Positions 1 through 7,543 of a stretch of 64,000 nucleotides of DNA are shown here, piece by piece. Below the pieces are notes generated by a model. That model was not told the DNA's origin. It searched no databases and saw only the letters and a list, made by a program, of their open reading frames with translations. The stretch comes from Pseudonocardia sediminis (GTDB lineage Bacteria; Actinomycetota; Actinomycetes; Mycobacteriales; Pseudonocardiaceae), in the NCBI RefSeq assembly GCF_004217185.1, contig NZ_SHKL01000001.1:248001-312000 (forward strand). The letters are read 5' to 3'. Position numbers and translations under genes: made by a program. Each line of letters opens with the position of its first letter. Positions within the stretch are counted from its first letter, which is position 1.

Positions 1-1
1 G

Positions 2-742
2 ACGGTGCTGGTCACCGGCGCCGGGCAGGGACTGGGCCGGGCGATCGGGCTGGCGTTCGCGGCCGAGGGCGCGCACGTCGCGTTCCACTTCCACTCCTCC
101 GCCGAGGGGGCGGAGAAGGCCGCGGCCGAGGCCGCCGAGCTCGGGGTGAACGCGATCGCGGTCGGCGGGGACACCCGCGACGCCGCGGCGGTGGCGGAGA
201 TCGTGGAGCGCGTGGAGTCGGAGCTGGGCCCGATCGGGGTGCTGGTCAACAACTCCGCGGTGACGAAGAAGCAGCGCTTCCTGGAGTCCACACCGGAGGA
301 CTGGGCACCGCAGATCGACGTCACGGTGACCGGGACGCTGCAGCTCACGCACGCCGTCGCCACGAGGATGTCGGAACGGAAGGCCGGGTCGATCGTCAAC
401 CTGATGGGCGACTCCGGGCGGGTGGGGGAGTCCGGGCTGCTGGTCACCGCGACCGCCCGCTCGACCACCGTCGGCCTGACCCGGTCGCTGGCCAAGGAGC
501 TGGCGCGGTTCGGGATCCGGGCCAACGCGGTGTCGCTGGCGCTGGTGCGCACCGACCACTTCGACGCCCACGCCGGCACGCCGGAGGCCGAGCAGATGAA
601 GAAGGTCCTCGCGATGTACCCGTTGCGCCGCTTCGGGCACCCCGACGACGTCACGCCGATGGTGCTGATGCTCGCCTCGCCGCTCTCCTCCTGGACGACG
701 GGCCAGGTCGTGTCCGTCAACGGCGGATACGCGATGCCGTGA
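2..742 (+). CDS. SDR-family protein, 5' end outside window, catalytic Tyr/Lys replaced
   Basis: Rossmann-fold short-chain dehydrogenase/reductase. The frame is open to the window edge and the dinucleotide motif TGAGQGLG sits only a few residues in (residues 4-11 counted from the GTG at 5), so the true start is probably upstream. The NNS motif (residues 82-84), the VNL strand and the C-terminal VNGGYAMP end are typical of classical FabG-like SDRs. The usual YxxxK catalytic pair is absent: alignment on the following TTVGLTRSLAKEL helix places Thr148 at the Tyr position and Arg152 at the Lys position. It may be a non-catalytic or altered SDR. The stop overlaps the GTG of the molybdenum hydroxylase gene by 4 nt, so the genes are probably translationally coupled. 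Confidence 0.85.
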   Translation, partial: TVLVTGAGQGLGRAIGLAFAAEGAHVAFHFHSSAEGAEKAAAEAAELGVNAIAVGGDTRDAAAVAEIVERVESELGPIGVLVNNSAVTKKQRFLESTPEDWAPQIDVTVTGTLQLTHAVATRMSERKAGSIVNLMGDSGRVGESGLLVTATARSTTVGLTRSLAKELARFGIRANAVSLALVRTDHFDAHAGTPEAEQMKKVLAMYPLRRFGHPDDVTPMVLMLASPLSSWTTGQVVSVNGGYAMP

Positions 743-3063
743 GCGGCGGCGAGTCCCTGGGCCGCAGCGTCCGCCGCAAGGAGGACCAGCGCCTGGTCAC
801 CGGGCACGGCCGGTTCGTCACCGACCTCGAGCTGCCGCGGATGCGGCACGTCGCGTTCCTGCGCAGCCCGGTGGCGCACGCGCGGATCACGTCGGTGGAC
901 GTGTCCACGCCGGCGGACACGAGGGTGTTCACCGGCGCGGACTTCGCCGACGTCGTGCTGCGTGCGCAGTCCGCGTTGCCGTCGTACGTGGAGACCGGGC
1001 AGCCGGTGCTCGCGCACGGGAAGGTGCGCTTCGCCGGGGAGCCGGTGGCCGCCGTCGTCGCGGCCGACCGCTACCGCGCCGAGGACGGGTGCGAGCTCGT
1101 CGACGTCGACTACGACCCGCTCCCGCCGACCGTGTGCGCGTGGGAGCCGCCGCAGGAGCCGGTGCACGCCGAGGCGCCGGACAACGTGCTGCTGGAGCGC
1201 ACGTTCACCGCGGGCGAGGTGGACGCGGCGTTCGACGGCGCGGCCGTCGTCGTCGAGCGGGACCTGGTCACCAACCGGCACGCGGGCAACCCGATGGAGT
1301 GCCGCGCCGGGGTCGCCGTCTTCGACGAGCACGACCGCAAGCTCACGTTCTGGAACGGCACCCAGGTGCCGCACATCGTCCGGAACATGATCGCCGAGCT
1401 GATGGGCCTGCCGGAGGGCGACGTCCGGGTGATCGCCCCGGACGTCGGCGGCGGGTTCGGCGTCAAGGCCGTGCTCTACCCCGAGGACGTCGCGCTGTGC
1501 CTGATGGCGCGCGCGATGCCGGGCGTCCCGCTCAAGTGGGTCGAGGACCGCGCCGAGCACCTGCTCGCCGCCACCCACGCCCGCGACCACCGCTACCGCA
1601 TGCGCGCCGCGTTCGACGGCGACGGCACGCTGCTGGGGATCGACGCGGACGTGACCTGCAACGTCGGCGCCTACTCGGTCTACCCGTGGACGGCCGGGAT
1701 CGAGCCGCTGATGGCGGGTGGCCTGCTGTCCGGGCCGTACAAGCTGACGCACTACCGCTGCACCGTCCGCGGCGTCGCGACGAACACCGCGCCGTCCGGG
1801 CCCTACCGCGGGGTGGCCCGACCGGCGAGCGTCTACGCGATGGAGGCGATGTTCGACTCCGCCGCGGCGCGGCTCGGGCTGGACGCGATCGAGATCCGGC
1901 GCCGCAACGTGATCATGCCCGAGGACATCCCCTACAAGATGCCGTCGAAGCTGGTCGACGACTCCGGGCACTACGCCGAGTGCCTGGACAAGGCCCTCGA
2001 CCTGATCGACTACCCGGCCGTGCGCGCCGAGCAGGAGCGTCGCCGGGCCTCGGGGGAGGCTCCGATCGGGATCGGCGTCGCGCTCTACAACGAGCTCACC
2101 GGCCTCGGCCGGGCCGCCAGCGCCGGGCCGCGGATGCCGTTCCGCACCGGGCACGACGCGTGCACCGTGCGGATCAACCCGGACGGACGGGTCACCGTGT
2201 TCTCCGGCGTCACCTCGCAGGGCCAGGGCCTGGAGACGACCGTCGCGCAGATCGTCGCCGACGGCATCGGCGTCGGCTACGACGACGTCGACGTCCGCAT
2301 CGGCGACACCGACGCCTCGCTGTGGGGCTTCGGCGCGTTCTCCTCGCGGCAGGCCGTGATCGGCGGCGGCGCCGCACACCGCACGGCCGAGGCGGTGAAG
2401 GTCAAGCTGCTCGACCTCGCCGCCGGGCTGCTGGAGGCCTCCGCCGACGACCTTCGCGTCGCCGGTGGGCAGATCTCCGTCGTCGGCGAGCCGGAGCCCC
2501 GGATCTCGGTGGCCGAGGTCGCGCGCGTCGCCTACCTGGAGTCGAACCGGCTGCCCGAGGGCATCGAGCCCGGCCTGGACGCGACGCGGTTCTACGACCC
2601 GGTCCGGGGCGCGTTCGCGGCCGGGGCGCAGGTCGCGGCCGTCGAGGTGGACCGGGTGACCGGTGAGCTGGCGATCCTGTCGTGGGTCTGCGTGGAGGAC
2701 GCCGGACGGGCGATGCACCCGCAGATCGTCGACGGGCAGATCGCCGGATCGATCGCGCAGGGCATCGGCGGCGCGCTCTACGAGCACCTCGTCTACGACG
2801 CCGACGGCAACCTCTCGACCGGCACGCTGCTGGACTACCTGATGCCGACCAGCGCCGAGATCCCGGAGATGGTGATCGGCCACGTCGCGCAGCCGGCGGC
2901 GAACCCGCTCGGGGTCCGCGGGGTCGGGGAGGGCGGCACGCTCGGGCCGAACGCCGTGCTGGCCGGGGCGGTGCACGACGCGCTCGGGGTCGAGATCGAC
3001 ACGCTGCCGGTCTCGCCGTCGCGGGTCTGGGAGGCGCTGCACGGGCAGGTGGTCCGGGTATGA
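739..3063 (+). CDS. Xanthine dehydrogenase-family large subunit (molybdopterin-binding, CoxL/CutL type)
   Basis: Large catalytic subunit (774 aa) of a cytoplasmic molybdenum hydroxylase that hydroxylates an N-heterocycle or aldehyde with water as oxygen donor. The N-terminal a/b hammerhead domain (about residues 20-130) precedes the molybdopterin domain. DVGGGFGVK lies at about residue 235, the GPYRGVARP loop at about 353, and the catalytic-Glu motif GVGEGGTLG near 728. The active-site loop lacks the Cys of form I CO dehydrogenase (AYRCSFR), so CO oxidation is unlikely. The GTG start overlaps the SDR stop, and the stop overlaps the ATG of the FAD subunit. The substrate cannot be deduced from the sequence. 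Confidence 0.93.
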   Translation: MSGGESLGRSVRRKEDQRLVTGHGRFVTDLELPRMRHVAFLRSPVAHARITSVDVSTPADTRVFTGADFADVVLRAQSALPSYVETGQPVLAHGKVRFAGEPVAAVVAADRYRAEDGCELVDVDYDPLPPTVCAWEPPQEPVHAEAPDNVLLERTFTAGEVDAAFDGAAVVVERDLVTNRHAGNPMECRAGVAVFDEHDRKLTFWNGTQVPHIVRNMIAELMGLPEGDVRVIAPDVGGGFGVKAVLYPEDVALCLMARAMPGVPLKWVEDRAEHLLAATHARDHRYRMRAAFDGDGTLLGIDADVTCNVGAYSVYPWTAGIEPLMAGGLLSGPYKLTHYRCTVRGVATNTAPSGPYRGVARPASVYAMEAMFDSAAARLGLDAIEIRRRNVIMPEDIPYKMPSKLVDDSGHYAECLDKALDLIDYPAVRAEQERRRASGEAPIGIGVALYNELTGLGRAASAGPRMPFRTGHDACTVRINPDGRVTVFSGVTSQGQGLETTVAQIVADGIGVGYDDVDVRIGDTDASLWGFGAFSSRQAVIGGGAAHRTAEAVKVKLLDLAAGLLEASADDLRVAGGQISVVGEPEPRISVAEVARVAYLESNRLPEGIEPGLDATRFYDPVRGAFAAGAQVAAVEVDRVTGELAILSWVCVEDAGRAMHPQIVDGQIAGSIAQGIGGALYEHLVYDADGNLSTGTLLDYLMPTSAEIPEMVIGHVAQPAANPLGVRGVGEGGTLGPNAVLAGAVHDALGVEIDTLPVSPSRVWEALHGQVVRV

Positions 3064-3872
3064 AGTGCGCCCCGTTCGACTACGTCCGCCCGTCGAGCGT
3101 CGAGGAGGCGGTCACGACGCTGCGCCAGGCCGCCGGCGACGGGAAGATCCTCGCCGGCGGGCAGAGCCTGGTGCCGGTGATGGCCATGCGGATGGCGCGG
3201 CCGTCGGTGCTGGTCGACGTCAACCGGATCCCGGGCCTGTCGTCGGTCGAGGTGGACGCCCGCGCGCTGCGGGTCGGCGCGCTCACCCGGCACGCGCTGC
3301 TCGAGGCCCAGGACGAGCACCCGCTGCTCGCCGAGGCCGCGGGCTGGATCGGGCACACCGCGATCCGCACCCGGGGCACCGCGGGCGGCAGCCTGGCGCA
3401 CGCCGACCCGTCGGCGGAGCTGCCGGTGGTCGCCGTCGCGACCGGCGCCACGGTCACCGTCGCCGGGCCCGACGGGCTGCGCGAGCTCGACGCCGCGGAC
3501 CTGTTCACCGGCATGATGACCACCGCGCTCGCGGACGACGAGATGATCACCTCGGTGCGCTTCCCACGTCCGGACCGCTGGGGGTTCGCCGAGTTCGCCC
3601 GCCGGCACGGCGACTTCGCGCTGGTCACCGCCGTGGTCACCGGGTTCGGCGACGGACTGCGGGTCACCCTGGGAGGGGTGTCCGCGGCACCGGTCCGGGC
3701 GCACGCCGCGGAGGAGGTACTGGCCGGCGGCGGGACGGCCCGCGACGCCGCGCAGGCCGCGTCGCAGGAGATCGAACCCACCGCCGACCTGCACGGGTCC
3801 GTGCCGTTCCGGCGCGCGATGGCCGCCGAGATGGTCCGCCGGGCACTCGCCCGGGTCGGGCCGGGGGAGTGA
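3060..3872 (+). CDS. Xanthine dehydrogenase-family FAD-binding medium subunit (CoxM type)
   Basis: FAD-binding subunit (270 aa) of the molybdenum hydroxylase, passing electrons from the 2Fe-2S centres to FAD and the acceptor. The FAD pyrophosphate motif AGGQSLVP is near residue 32 and the second flavin motif TAGGSLAHADPSAELP begins near residue 107. The C-terminal CO_deh_flav_C-like domain is complete and the length is slightly under the usual 280-290 aa. The ATG at 3060 forms an ATGA overlap with the large-subunit stop. The order large-medium-small differs from the coxMSL order of CO dehydrogenases but is common in other family members. Confidence 0.93.
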   Translation: MKCAPFDYVRPSSVEEAVTTLRQAAGDGKILAGGQSLVPVMAMRMARPSVLVDVNRIPGLSSVEVDARALRVGALTRHALLEAQDEHPLLAEAAGWIGHTAIRTRGTAGGSLAHADPSAELPVVAVATGATVTVAGPDGLRELDAADLFTGMMTTALADDEMITSVRFPRPDRWGFAEFARRHGDFALVTAVVTGFGDGLRVTLGGVSAAPVRAHAAEEVLAGGGTARDAAQAASQEIEPTADLHGSVPFRRAMAAEMVRRALARVGPGE

Positions 3873-3873
3873 G

Positions 3874-4350
3874 ATGGACGTCCAGTTGACCGTCAACGGC
3901 GAGACGACGCGGCTCGACGTGGAGCCGCGCCGGACCCTGGCCGACGCGCTGCGCGAGGACCTCGGCCTGACCGGAACCCACCTGGGGTGCGAGCACGGCG
4001 TGTGCGGGGCGTGCACCGTGCTCGTCGACGGGGCGCCGGCGCGGGCGTGCCTGATGTTCGCCGTGCAGGCCGACGGCGCCGACGTGACGACCGTCGAGGG
4101 ACTGCAGGACGACGACGGCGGGCTGCACCCGTTGCAGGAGGCGTTCGTCGCCCATCACGGCCTGCAGTGCGGCTTCTGCACGCCGGGCATGCTGCTGACC
4201 GCGGCGCACCTGCTGGAGACCCACCCGGACGCGGACCGGGAGACGATCCGCGCCGAGATGGCCGGCAACATCTGCCGCTGCACCGGCTACCAGGGCATCG
4301 TCGACGCCGTGCAGGCCGCGGGGCGTGATCAGTCGAGGTCCTCGACCTGA
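3874..4350 (+). CDS. Xanthine dehydrogenase-family (2Fe-2S) small subunit (CoxS type)
   Basis: Iron-sulfur subunit (158 aa). The N-terminal plant-ferredoxin-type cluster uses Cys39, Cys44, Cys47 and Cys59 (CEHGVCGAC then C). The C-terminal helical-domain cluster uses Cys99, Cys102, Cys134 and Cys136 (QCGFC and NICRC). Both sets are complete, so the enzyme should be functional. The ATG follows the medium-subunit stop by 1 nt. The last 22 nt overlap the 3' end of a minus-strand gene, so the two transcription units converge with overlapping ends. No MoCo sulfurase or XdhC-like maturation gene is present in the window. Confidence 0.94.
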   Translation: MDVQLTVNGETTRLDVEPRRTLADALREDLGLTGTHLGCEHGVCGACTVLVDGAPARACLMFAVQADGADVTTVEGLQDDDGGLHPLQEAFVAHHGLQCGFCTPGMLLTAAHLLETHPDADRETIRAEMAGNICRCTGYQGIVDAVQAAGRDQSRSST

Positions 4351-4949
4351 TCCCCGTGCCACCGCTGCACCCGCAGCAGGTGCCGGTCCAGGTCCGGCAC
4401 CCCGCCCGAGACGGCGAGCTCGACCACCCGGTCGCAGTCCGGGAAGTCGGCCACCGACCGGAACGTCTCCGGCCCGCGGCGCCCGCTCGGGAACAGTGCG
4501 GCCCCTGAGTTGATCCGGGTGAGCACGACGTCGTCGAGGTGCGCGCCGAGCAGTGACGCGGTGTCCACGGTGAGCACGAGGTGCGTCTCGCCGGCGTAGC
4601 GGGGCAGGCTCCGCAGCTGGTCGAGCCGCGCCGGGTCGGCCCAGAGGAACGCCATGGTGTTGATCCGGCGCAGGTAGTCGGCGGTGGTCATCGCGGTGCC
4701 GTCGAGCATCCGGGCCAGGTGCTTCTCGTTCATCGGCCGCTGGTCGCGGAGCCGGGCGACGCCGTGCTCGGGGTGGGTGAGCCGGTGCGCGACCGGACGT
4801 CGCCGGGTCAGGAGATTCTCGTCGGCCTCGAAGAGCCGGACCAGCGCATCGGCCGTGAGCAGGCCGTGGGCGCGGATGCCCGGCCACGCCTGCGCGGAGG
4901 TGGTGTGGAACAGCCGCGGCACCCGTCGCACCAGGTCGTCGACCCGCAC
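4329..4949 (-). CDS. DUF7002-like protein, possible ADP-ribosyltransferase-like fold
   Basis: 206-aa soluble protein. The N-terminal LFHTTSAQAWPGIRAHGLL resembles the 'H-x-T ... I ... GL' entry of DarT/ART-like and DUF7002 proteins. Further family-like motifs are RDQRPMN (about residue 69), the AFLWADP segment (about 104) and a late TRINSGAALFPSGRRGPETF stretch around 144-163. It is the last gene of a minus-strand run with an anti-sigma-like ATPase (6-nt gap) and a STAS protein, suggesting co-expression. Start is the GTG at 4949. The family assignment is from recalled motif patterns; enzymatic activity is inference. Confidence 0.6.
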   Translation of the reverse strand: MRVDDLVRRVPRLFHTTSAQAWPGIRAHGLLTADALVRLFEADENLLTRRRPVAHRLTHPEHGVARLRDQRPMNEKHLARMLDGTAMTTADYLRRINTMAFLWADPARLDQLRSLPRYAGETHLVLTVDTASLLGAHLDDVVLTRINSGAALFPSGRRGPETFRSVADFPDCDRVVELAVSGGVPDLDRHLLRVQRWHGDQVEDLD

Positions 4950-4955
4950 GGACGG

Positions 4956-5396
4956 TCAGGCCCCCGACGGGACGAGCGACGGGCAGCGCAGATCGGTGCG
5001 CAGCACGACCGTGGTGCCGGACACGTGGACCTGCACGTCCATCGCGTCGACGCTGGCCCGCATCATCATCAGCCCGCGGCCGCGGTCTCCCGGGTCCTCC
5101 GGCGGGGTCCGCCACGCACCCTCGTCCCCGACCTGCACGACGACCGCCAGGCCGGATGCGGCGTCGGGGGACTCCTCGACCGCGCAGCGGAGCGACACCG
5201 GACCGGTGGGCCGGGTCAGGTAGGCGTGGTCGATGCTGTTGGTGACGGCCTCGCTGACCGCGAACACCAGGTCGTCACACGTGTCGCACAGCTGGTCCGG
5301 GCCGCACAGTTCGAGCAGCCAGGCCCGCATCTCGCGCCGGGACGTCGCGGCGGACGAGGCCTCGCAGGGCAGGACGATCCGGAGCGGCTCAACCAC
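4956..5396 (-). CDS. RsbW/SpoIIAB-like ATP-binding protein (GHKL anti-sigma kinase type)
   Basis: 146-aa single-domain HATPase_c protein. The N box is FAVSEAVTNSIDHAY with Glu49 and Asn53, the G1 box is VGDEGAWR near residue 89, and the G2 box is RGRGLMMMR near 105. These match serine-kinase anti-sigma factors that phosphorylate STAS antagonists or hold sigma factors. It lies 33 nt downstream of a STAS gene on the same strand, a classic partner-switch arrangement. No sigma factor or SpoIIE phosphatase is adjacent, so the target is unknown. The GTG start at 5396 gives the full N-terminal strand; the Shine-Dalgarno is weak. Confidence 0.85.
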   Translation of the reverse strand: MVEPLRIVLPCEASSAATSRREMRAWLLELCGPDQLCDTCDDLVFAVSEAVTNSIDHAYLTRPTGPVSLRCAVEESPDAASGLAVVVQVGDEGAWRTPPEDPGDRGRGLMMMRASVDAMDVQVHVSGTTVVLRTDLRCPSLVPSGA

Positions 5397-5429
5397 GTGC
5401 GTGCGACGCCCGGTGGGGGCCGGCCGGGT

Positions 5430-5855
5430 TCACGGCCGTTCCGTCGACGTGGCCTCGGGCACGCTCGTGAACCAGTCGATGACCCAGTCCAGGCCGGTCA
5501 TCGTGATCGGCCGGGACACCGCGCGGTTCGCCGCGCCGGTGACCCCGCGCAGCGTGCGTCCGAGCGCGGTGGCGATCCGCTGGGCGTGCACCACGGTCGT
5601 GAGGCCGTGCGAGCCCATGAACCGGACCGCACTGAGGTCGAGCACGACCAGCCGCGCGTCCGGGGCCCGGAGCAGCGCGTCCAGGCGGGCCAGGATCGCC
5701 TCGGCCTCCAGCCGGTCGATCTCACCGGCGACACCGAGGACCCGCACGCCGCTGCGCGGCTCGGACTCGTCGACGAGGATCCGGGACTCCGGCTGCGGCC
5801 AGCTCGTCTCGGTGCGGACGTCCTGCTGCGAACCCGTCAACGGCTCACCGCCCAC
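5430..5855 (-). CDS. STAS-domain protein (anti-sigma factor antagonist-like)
   Basis: 141 aa from the GTG at 5855, chosen because a GGAGGAC ribosome-binding site lies 7 nt upstream; an in-frame ATG at 5930 would add 25 residues of non-conserved sequence. The STAS core runs from about residue 30 to 130. The phosphoacceptor loop is DLSAVRFMGSHGL (residues 73-85), with Ser82 in the position usually phosphorylated by RsbW-like kinases. It heads a minus-strand unit with the ATPase and the DUF7002-like gene. The N-terminal 25 residues look disordered. Regulation of the partner switch is inferred from gene order. Confidence 0.85.
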   Translation of the reverse strand: MGGEPLTGSQQDVRTETSWPQPESRILVDESEPRSGVRVLGVAGEIDRLEAEAILARLDALLRAPDARLVVLDLSAVRFMGSHGLTTVVHAQRIATALGRTLRGVTGAANRAVSRPITMTGLDWVIDWFTSVPEATSTERP

Positions 5856-6285
5856 GGCACTGTCCTCCGGACGACACGGTGTGCACCCCTCACGGCGCAC
5901 GACGGGCGTCGCGGCGCGGATCCGGTGCATCTCGGCTGATAAGGAATGCTTCTACCGTACCGACCCCTGAGTCGATGTCCACGGGCACTTCCGGGATCTC
6001 AGATCCGTCCGTCCGTGCACGTCAGGGGGTTGTGGCGTCACCGCAGGTGAGCGTCTTCACCGCGGTGGGGTCAGGTCGTGTGACCGATCTCGTCCTGAGT
6101 AGGCGACCCGGTCACCGGAATCGATCCTCATGATCATCGCCGGTCGCGCGACGGACGGCGCGGCCGCGGGATGGTGTGGCCCGGATCACCGGTGGCCCCG
6201 GGCATGTGTGACGGCACGGGAGGCATTGCAGCGGGGGAGGCCCGGACCGGCGTGGCCCGAGCACGACCGGAAGGACGTGAGCGAG
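5856..6285. other. Intergenic region between divergent STAS and oxidoreductase genes
   Basis: About 430 nt without a convincing gene. It holds a small perfect palindrome GGATCTCAGATCC at 5994-6006, a CACCGCGGTG palindrome near 6059, and on the minus strand a TACGGT hexamer (about 5953-5958) that could be a -10 box for the STAS unit, with an approximately 95-nt leader. GGAAGGA at 6269-6275 is the ribosome-binding site of the downstream gene. No RNA gene is recognised. Confidence 0.4.
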
Positions 6286-7224
6286 ATGACCGGTACGACA
6301 CGAGCGGTGCGGTTCGACTCCTACGGGGACGTCGACGTGCTCTACGTGGCCGAGGTGCCCACCCCCGGAGCGGCGCCGGACGGCGTCGTGGTCGAGGTGC
6401 GCGCGGCGTCGATCAACCCCGGCGAGGCGGCGATCCGCAGCGGCGCGATGGCCGAGATGTTCCCGGCGACGTTCCCGTCGGGTCAGGGCAGCGACCTGGC
6501 CGGCGTGGTGAGCGCCGTCGGCGCGCAGGTGACCGGGATCGACGTCGGCGACGAGGTCCTGGGCTGGACCGACGAGCGCGCCAGCCACGCCACGCACGTC
6601 GCGGTACCGGCGTCACAGGTCGTGGCGAAGCCGGCCGGGCTGCCGTTCGAGGTCGCGGGTTCGCTGTTCGTGGCCGGGATGGCCGCGGTCGCGTCGGTCG
6701 AGGTCGTGGACCCGCAGCCCGGTGAGACGGTCGTCGTGTCCGGGGTGGCGGGTGGAGTCGGTGCGATCGCCGCCCAGCTGCTGCTGCGCCGCGGCGTCGA
6801 GGTCGTCGGCATCGCCTCCGAGGCCAACCAGGAGTGGCTGCGCGAGCTCGGCGTGACCCCGATCGCCTACGGCGCCGACGCCGCCGAGACGCTGCAGCGC
6901 CTCCGCGACGACGCTCCGGACAAGATCCACGCCTGGGTCGACGTGTTCGGCGGCGGTTACGTCGACACGGCGATCGAGCTGGGCGTCCCGGCCGACCGGA
7001 TCAACACGATCATCGACTTCGACGCGCTGCAGAAGCACGGTGTGCACGGCTCGGGTACGACGGACGCGGCGACCGCCGACAACATGGCCGCCCTCGCCGC
7101 TCTGGCCGCCGACGGGGACCTCGAGGTGCCGGTCGCGGCCACCTTCGGACTCGACGACGTGCGCGAGGCCTTCCGTCTCGTCGAGCAGCGCCACACCCGC
7201 GGGAAGATCGTCCTGATCCCCTGA
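6286..7224 (+). CDS. Zinc-independent quinone oxidoreductase-like MDR protein, NADP-dependent
   Basis: 312-aa medium-chain dehydrogenase/reductase of the QOR subgroup. The GroES-like N-terminal half (residues 1-125) lacks the zinc-binding Cys set. The Rossmann motif VSGVAGGVGAIAAQLL is near residue 148, and the adh_zinc_N_2-type C-terminal end closes with the conserved HTRGKIVLIP. Such enzymes reduce quinones or enones with NADPH. ATG 6286 is preferred because GGAAGGA lies 10 nt upstream; a GTG at 6277 is too close to that site. It is monocistronic, with an 81-nt gap to a small gene. The substrate is not deducible. Confidence 0.87.
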   Translation: MTGTTRAVRFDSYGDVDVLYVAEVPTPGAAPDGVVVEVRAASINPGEAAIRSGAMAEMFPATFPSGQGSDLAGVVSAVGAQVTGIDVGDEVLGWTDERASHATHVAVPASQVVAKPAGLPFEVAGSLFVAGMAAVASVEVVDPQPGETVVVSGVAGGVGAIAAQLLLRRGVEVVGIASEANQEWLRELGVTPIAYGADAAETLQRLRDDAPDKIHAWVDVFGGGYVDTAIELGVPADRINTIIDFDALQKHGVHGSGTTDAATADNMAALAALAADGDLEVPVAATFGLDDVREAFRLVEQRHTRGKIVLIP

Positions 7225-7252
7225 TCCGCCCGTTCGACGGGGAGGTCGACCC

Positions 7253-7267
7253 GTCTCAGTGTGAGAC
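7253..7267. promoter_or_regulatory. Perfect 6-3-6 palindrome upstream of small gene
   Basis: GTCTCAGTGTGAGAC is a perfect inverted repeat with a 3-nt centre, 38 nt before the ATG at 7306 and 28 nt after the oxidoreductase stop. It is short and lacks a T tract, so an operator is more likely than a terminator. Confidence 0.4.
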
Positions 7268-7305
7268 AGGTCGCATATCGAACGAGTGACCGGGAACACG
7301 CGGTC

Positions 7306-7491
7306 ATGGCAGACAGCGTGGAGAACGCACCCGACCCGGACAGCCAGGAGTTCCTGGACAATCAGAACACGGTGGAGCGGCAGGCTCCCGGAAAGAACGC
7401 CGACGAGGCCGGCAACGAGCCCGGTGTCCTCCCCGACGAGCCGCCACTGGTGGGTGAGGATCTGACGCAGCGGGCACCGAAGTCCGACTGA
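7306..7491 (+). CDS. Small acidic hypothetical protein
   Basis: 61 aa, rich in Asp, Glu, Asn and Pro, without hydrophobic segment or Cys. Composition suggests an unstructured cytoplasmic protein. The start at 7306 gives MADSVENAPDPD; an upstream in-frame GTG at 7261 overlaps the palindrome and is less likely. Codon use matches the neighbours, which supports a real gene, but no family is recognised. It sits 52 nt upstream of an F420 enzyme on the same strand and could be co-transcribed. Confidence 0.6.
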   Translation: MADSVENAPDPDSQEFLDNQNTVERQAPGKNADEAGNEPGVLPDEPPLVGEDLTQRAPKSD

Positions 7492-7514
7492 TTCCGACCG
7501 TGCCGGGTACCACC

Positions 7515-7533
7515 CTCTCGTCGTCGACGAGAG
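7515..7533. promoter_or_regulatory. Perfect 9-1-9 palindrome before F420 enzyme gene
   Basis: CTCTCGTCG-T-CGACGAGAG is a perfect 19-nt palindrome ending 10 nt before the GTG at 7544. Its right arm contains the GAGAGG ribosome-binding site, so a folded transcript or a bound repressor could both reduce translation or transcription of the gene. Confidence 0.45.
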
Positions 7534-7543
7534 GTGTGGACCG

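Noticed and set aside
1089..2666. Long Arg/Ala-rich open frames overlapping real genes, for example in the coxL, ACAD and trpBA regions
   Set aside because: They are shadows in other frames of strongly coding GC-rich genes, with Arg/Gly/Pro-rich composition and no family motifs.
739..4350. Form I carbon monoxide dehydrogenase
   Set aside because: The active-site loop is GPYRGVARP without the Cys of AYRCSFR, and the subunit order is not coxMSL.
5856..6130. In-frame extensions upstream of the STAS gene and of the 6286 gene
   Set aside because: The extensions lack conserved sequence and the downstream starts have clear ribosome-binding sites.
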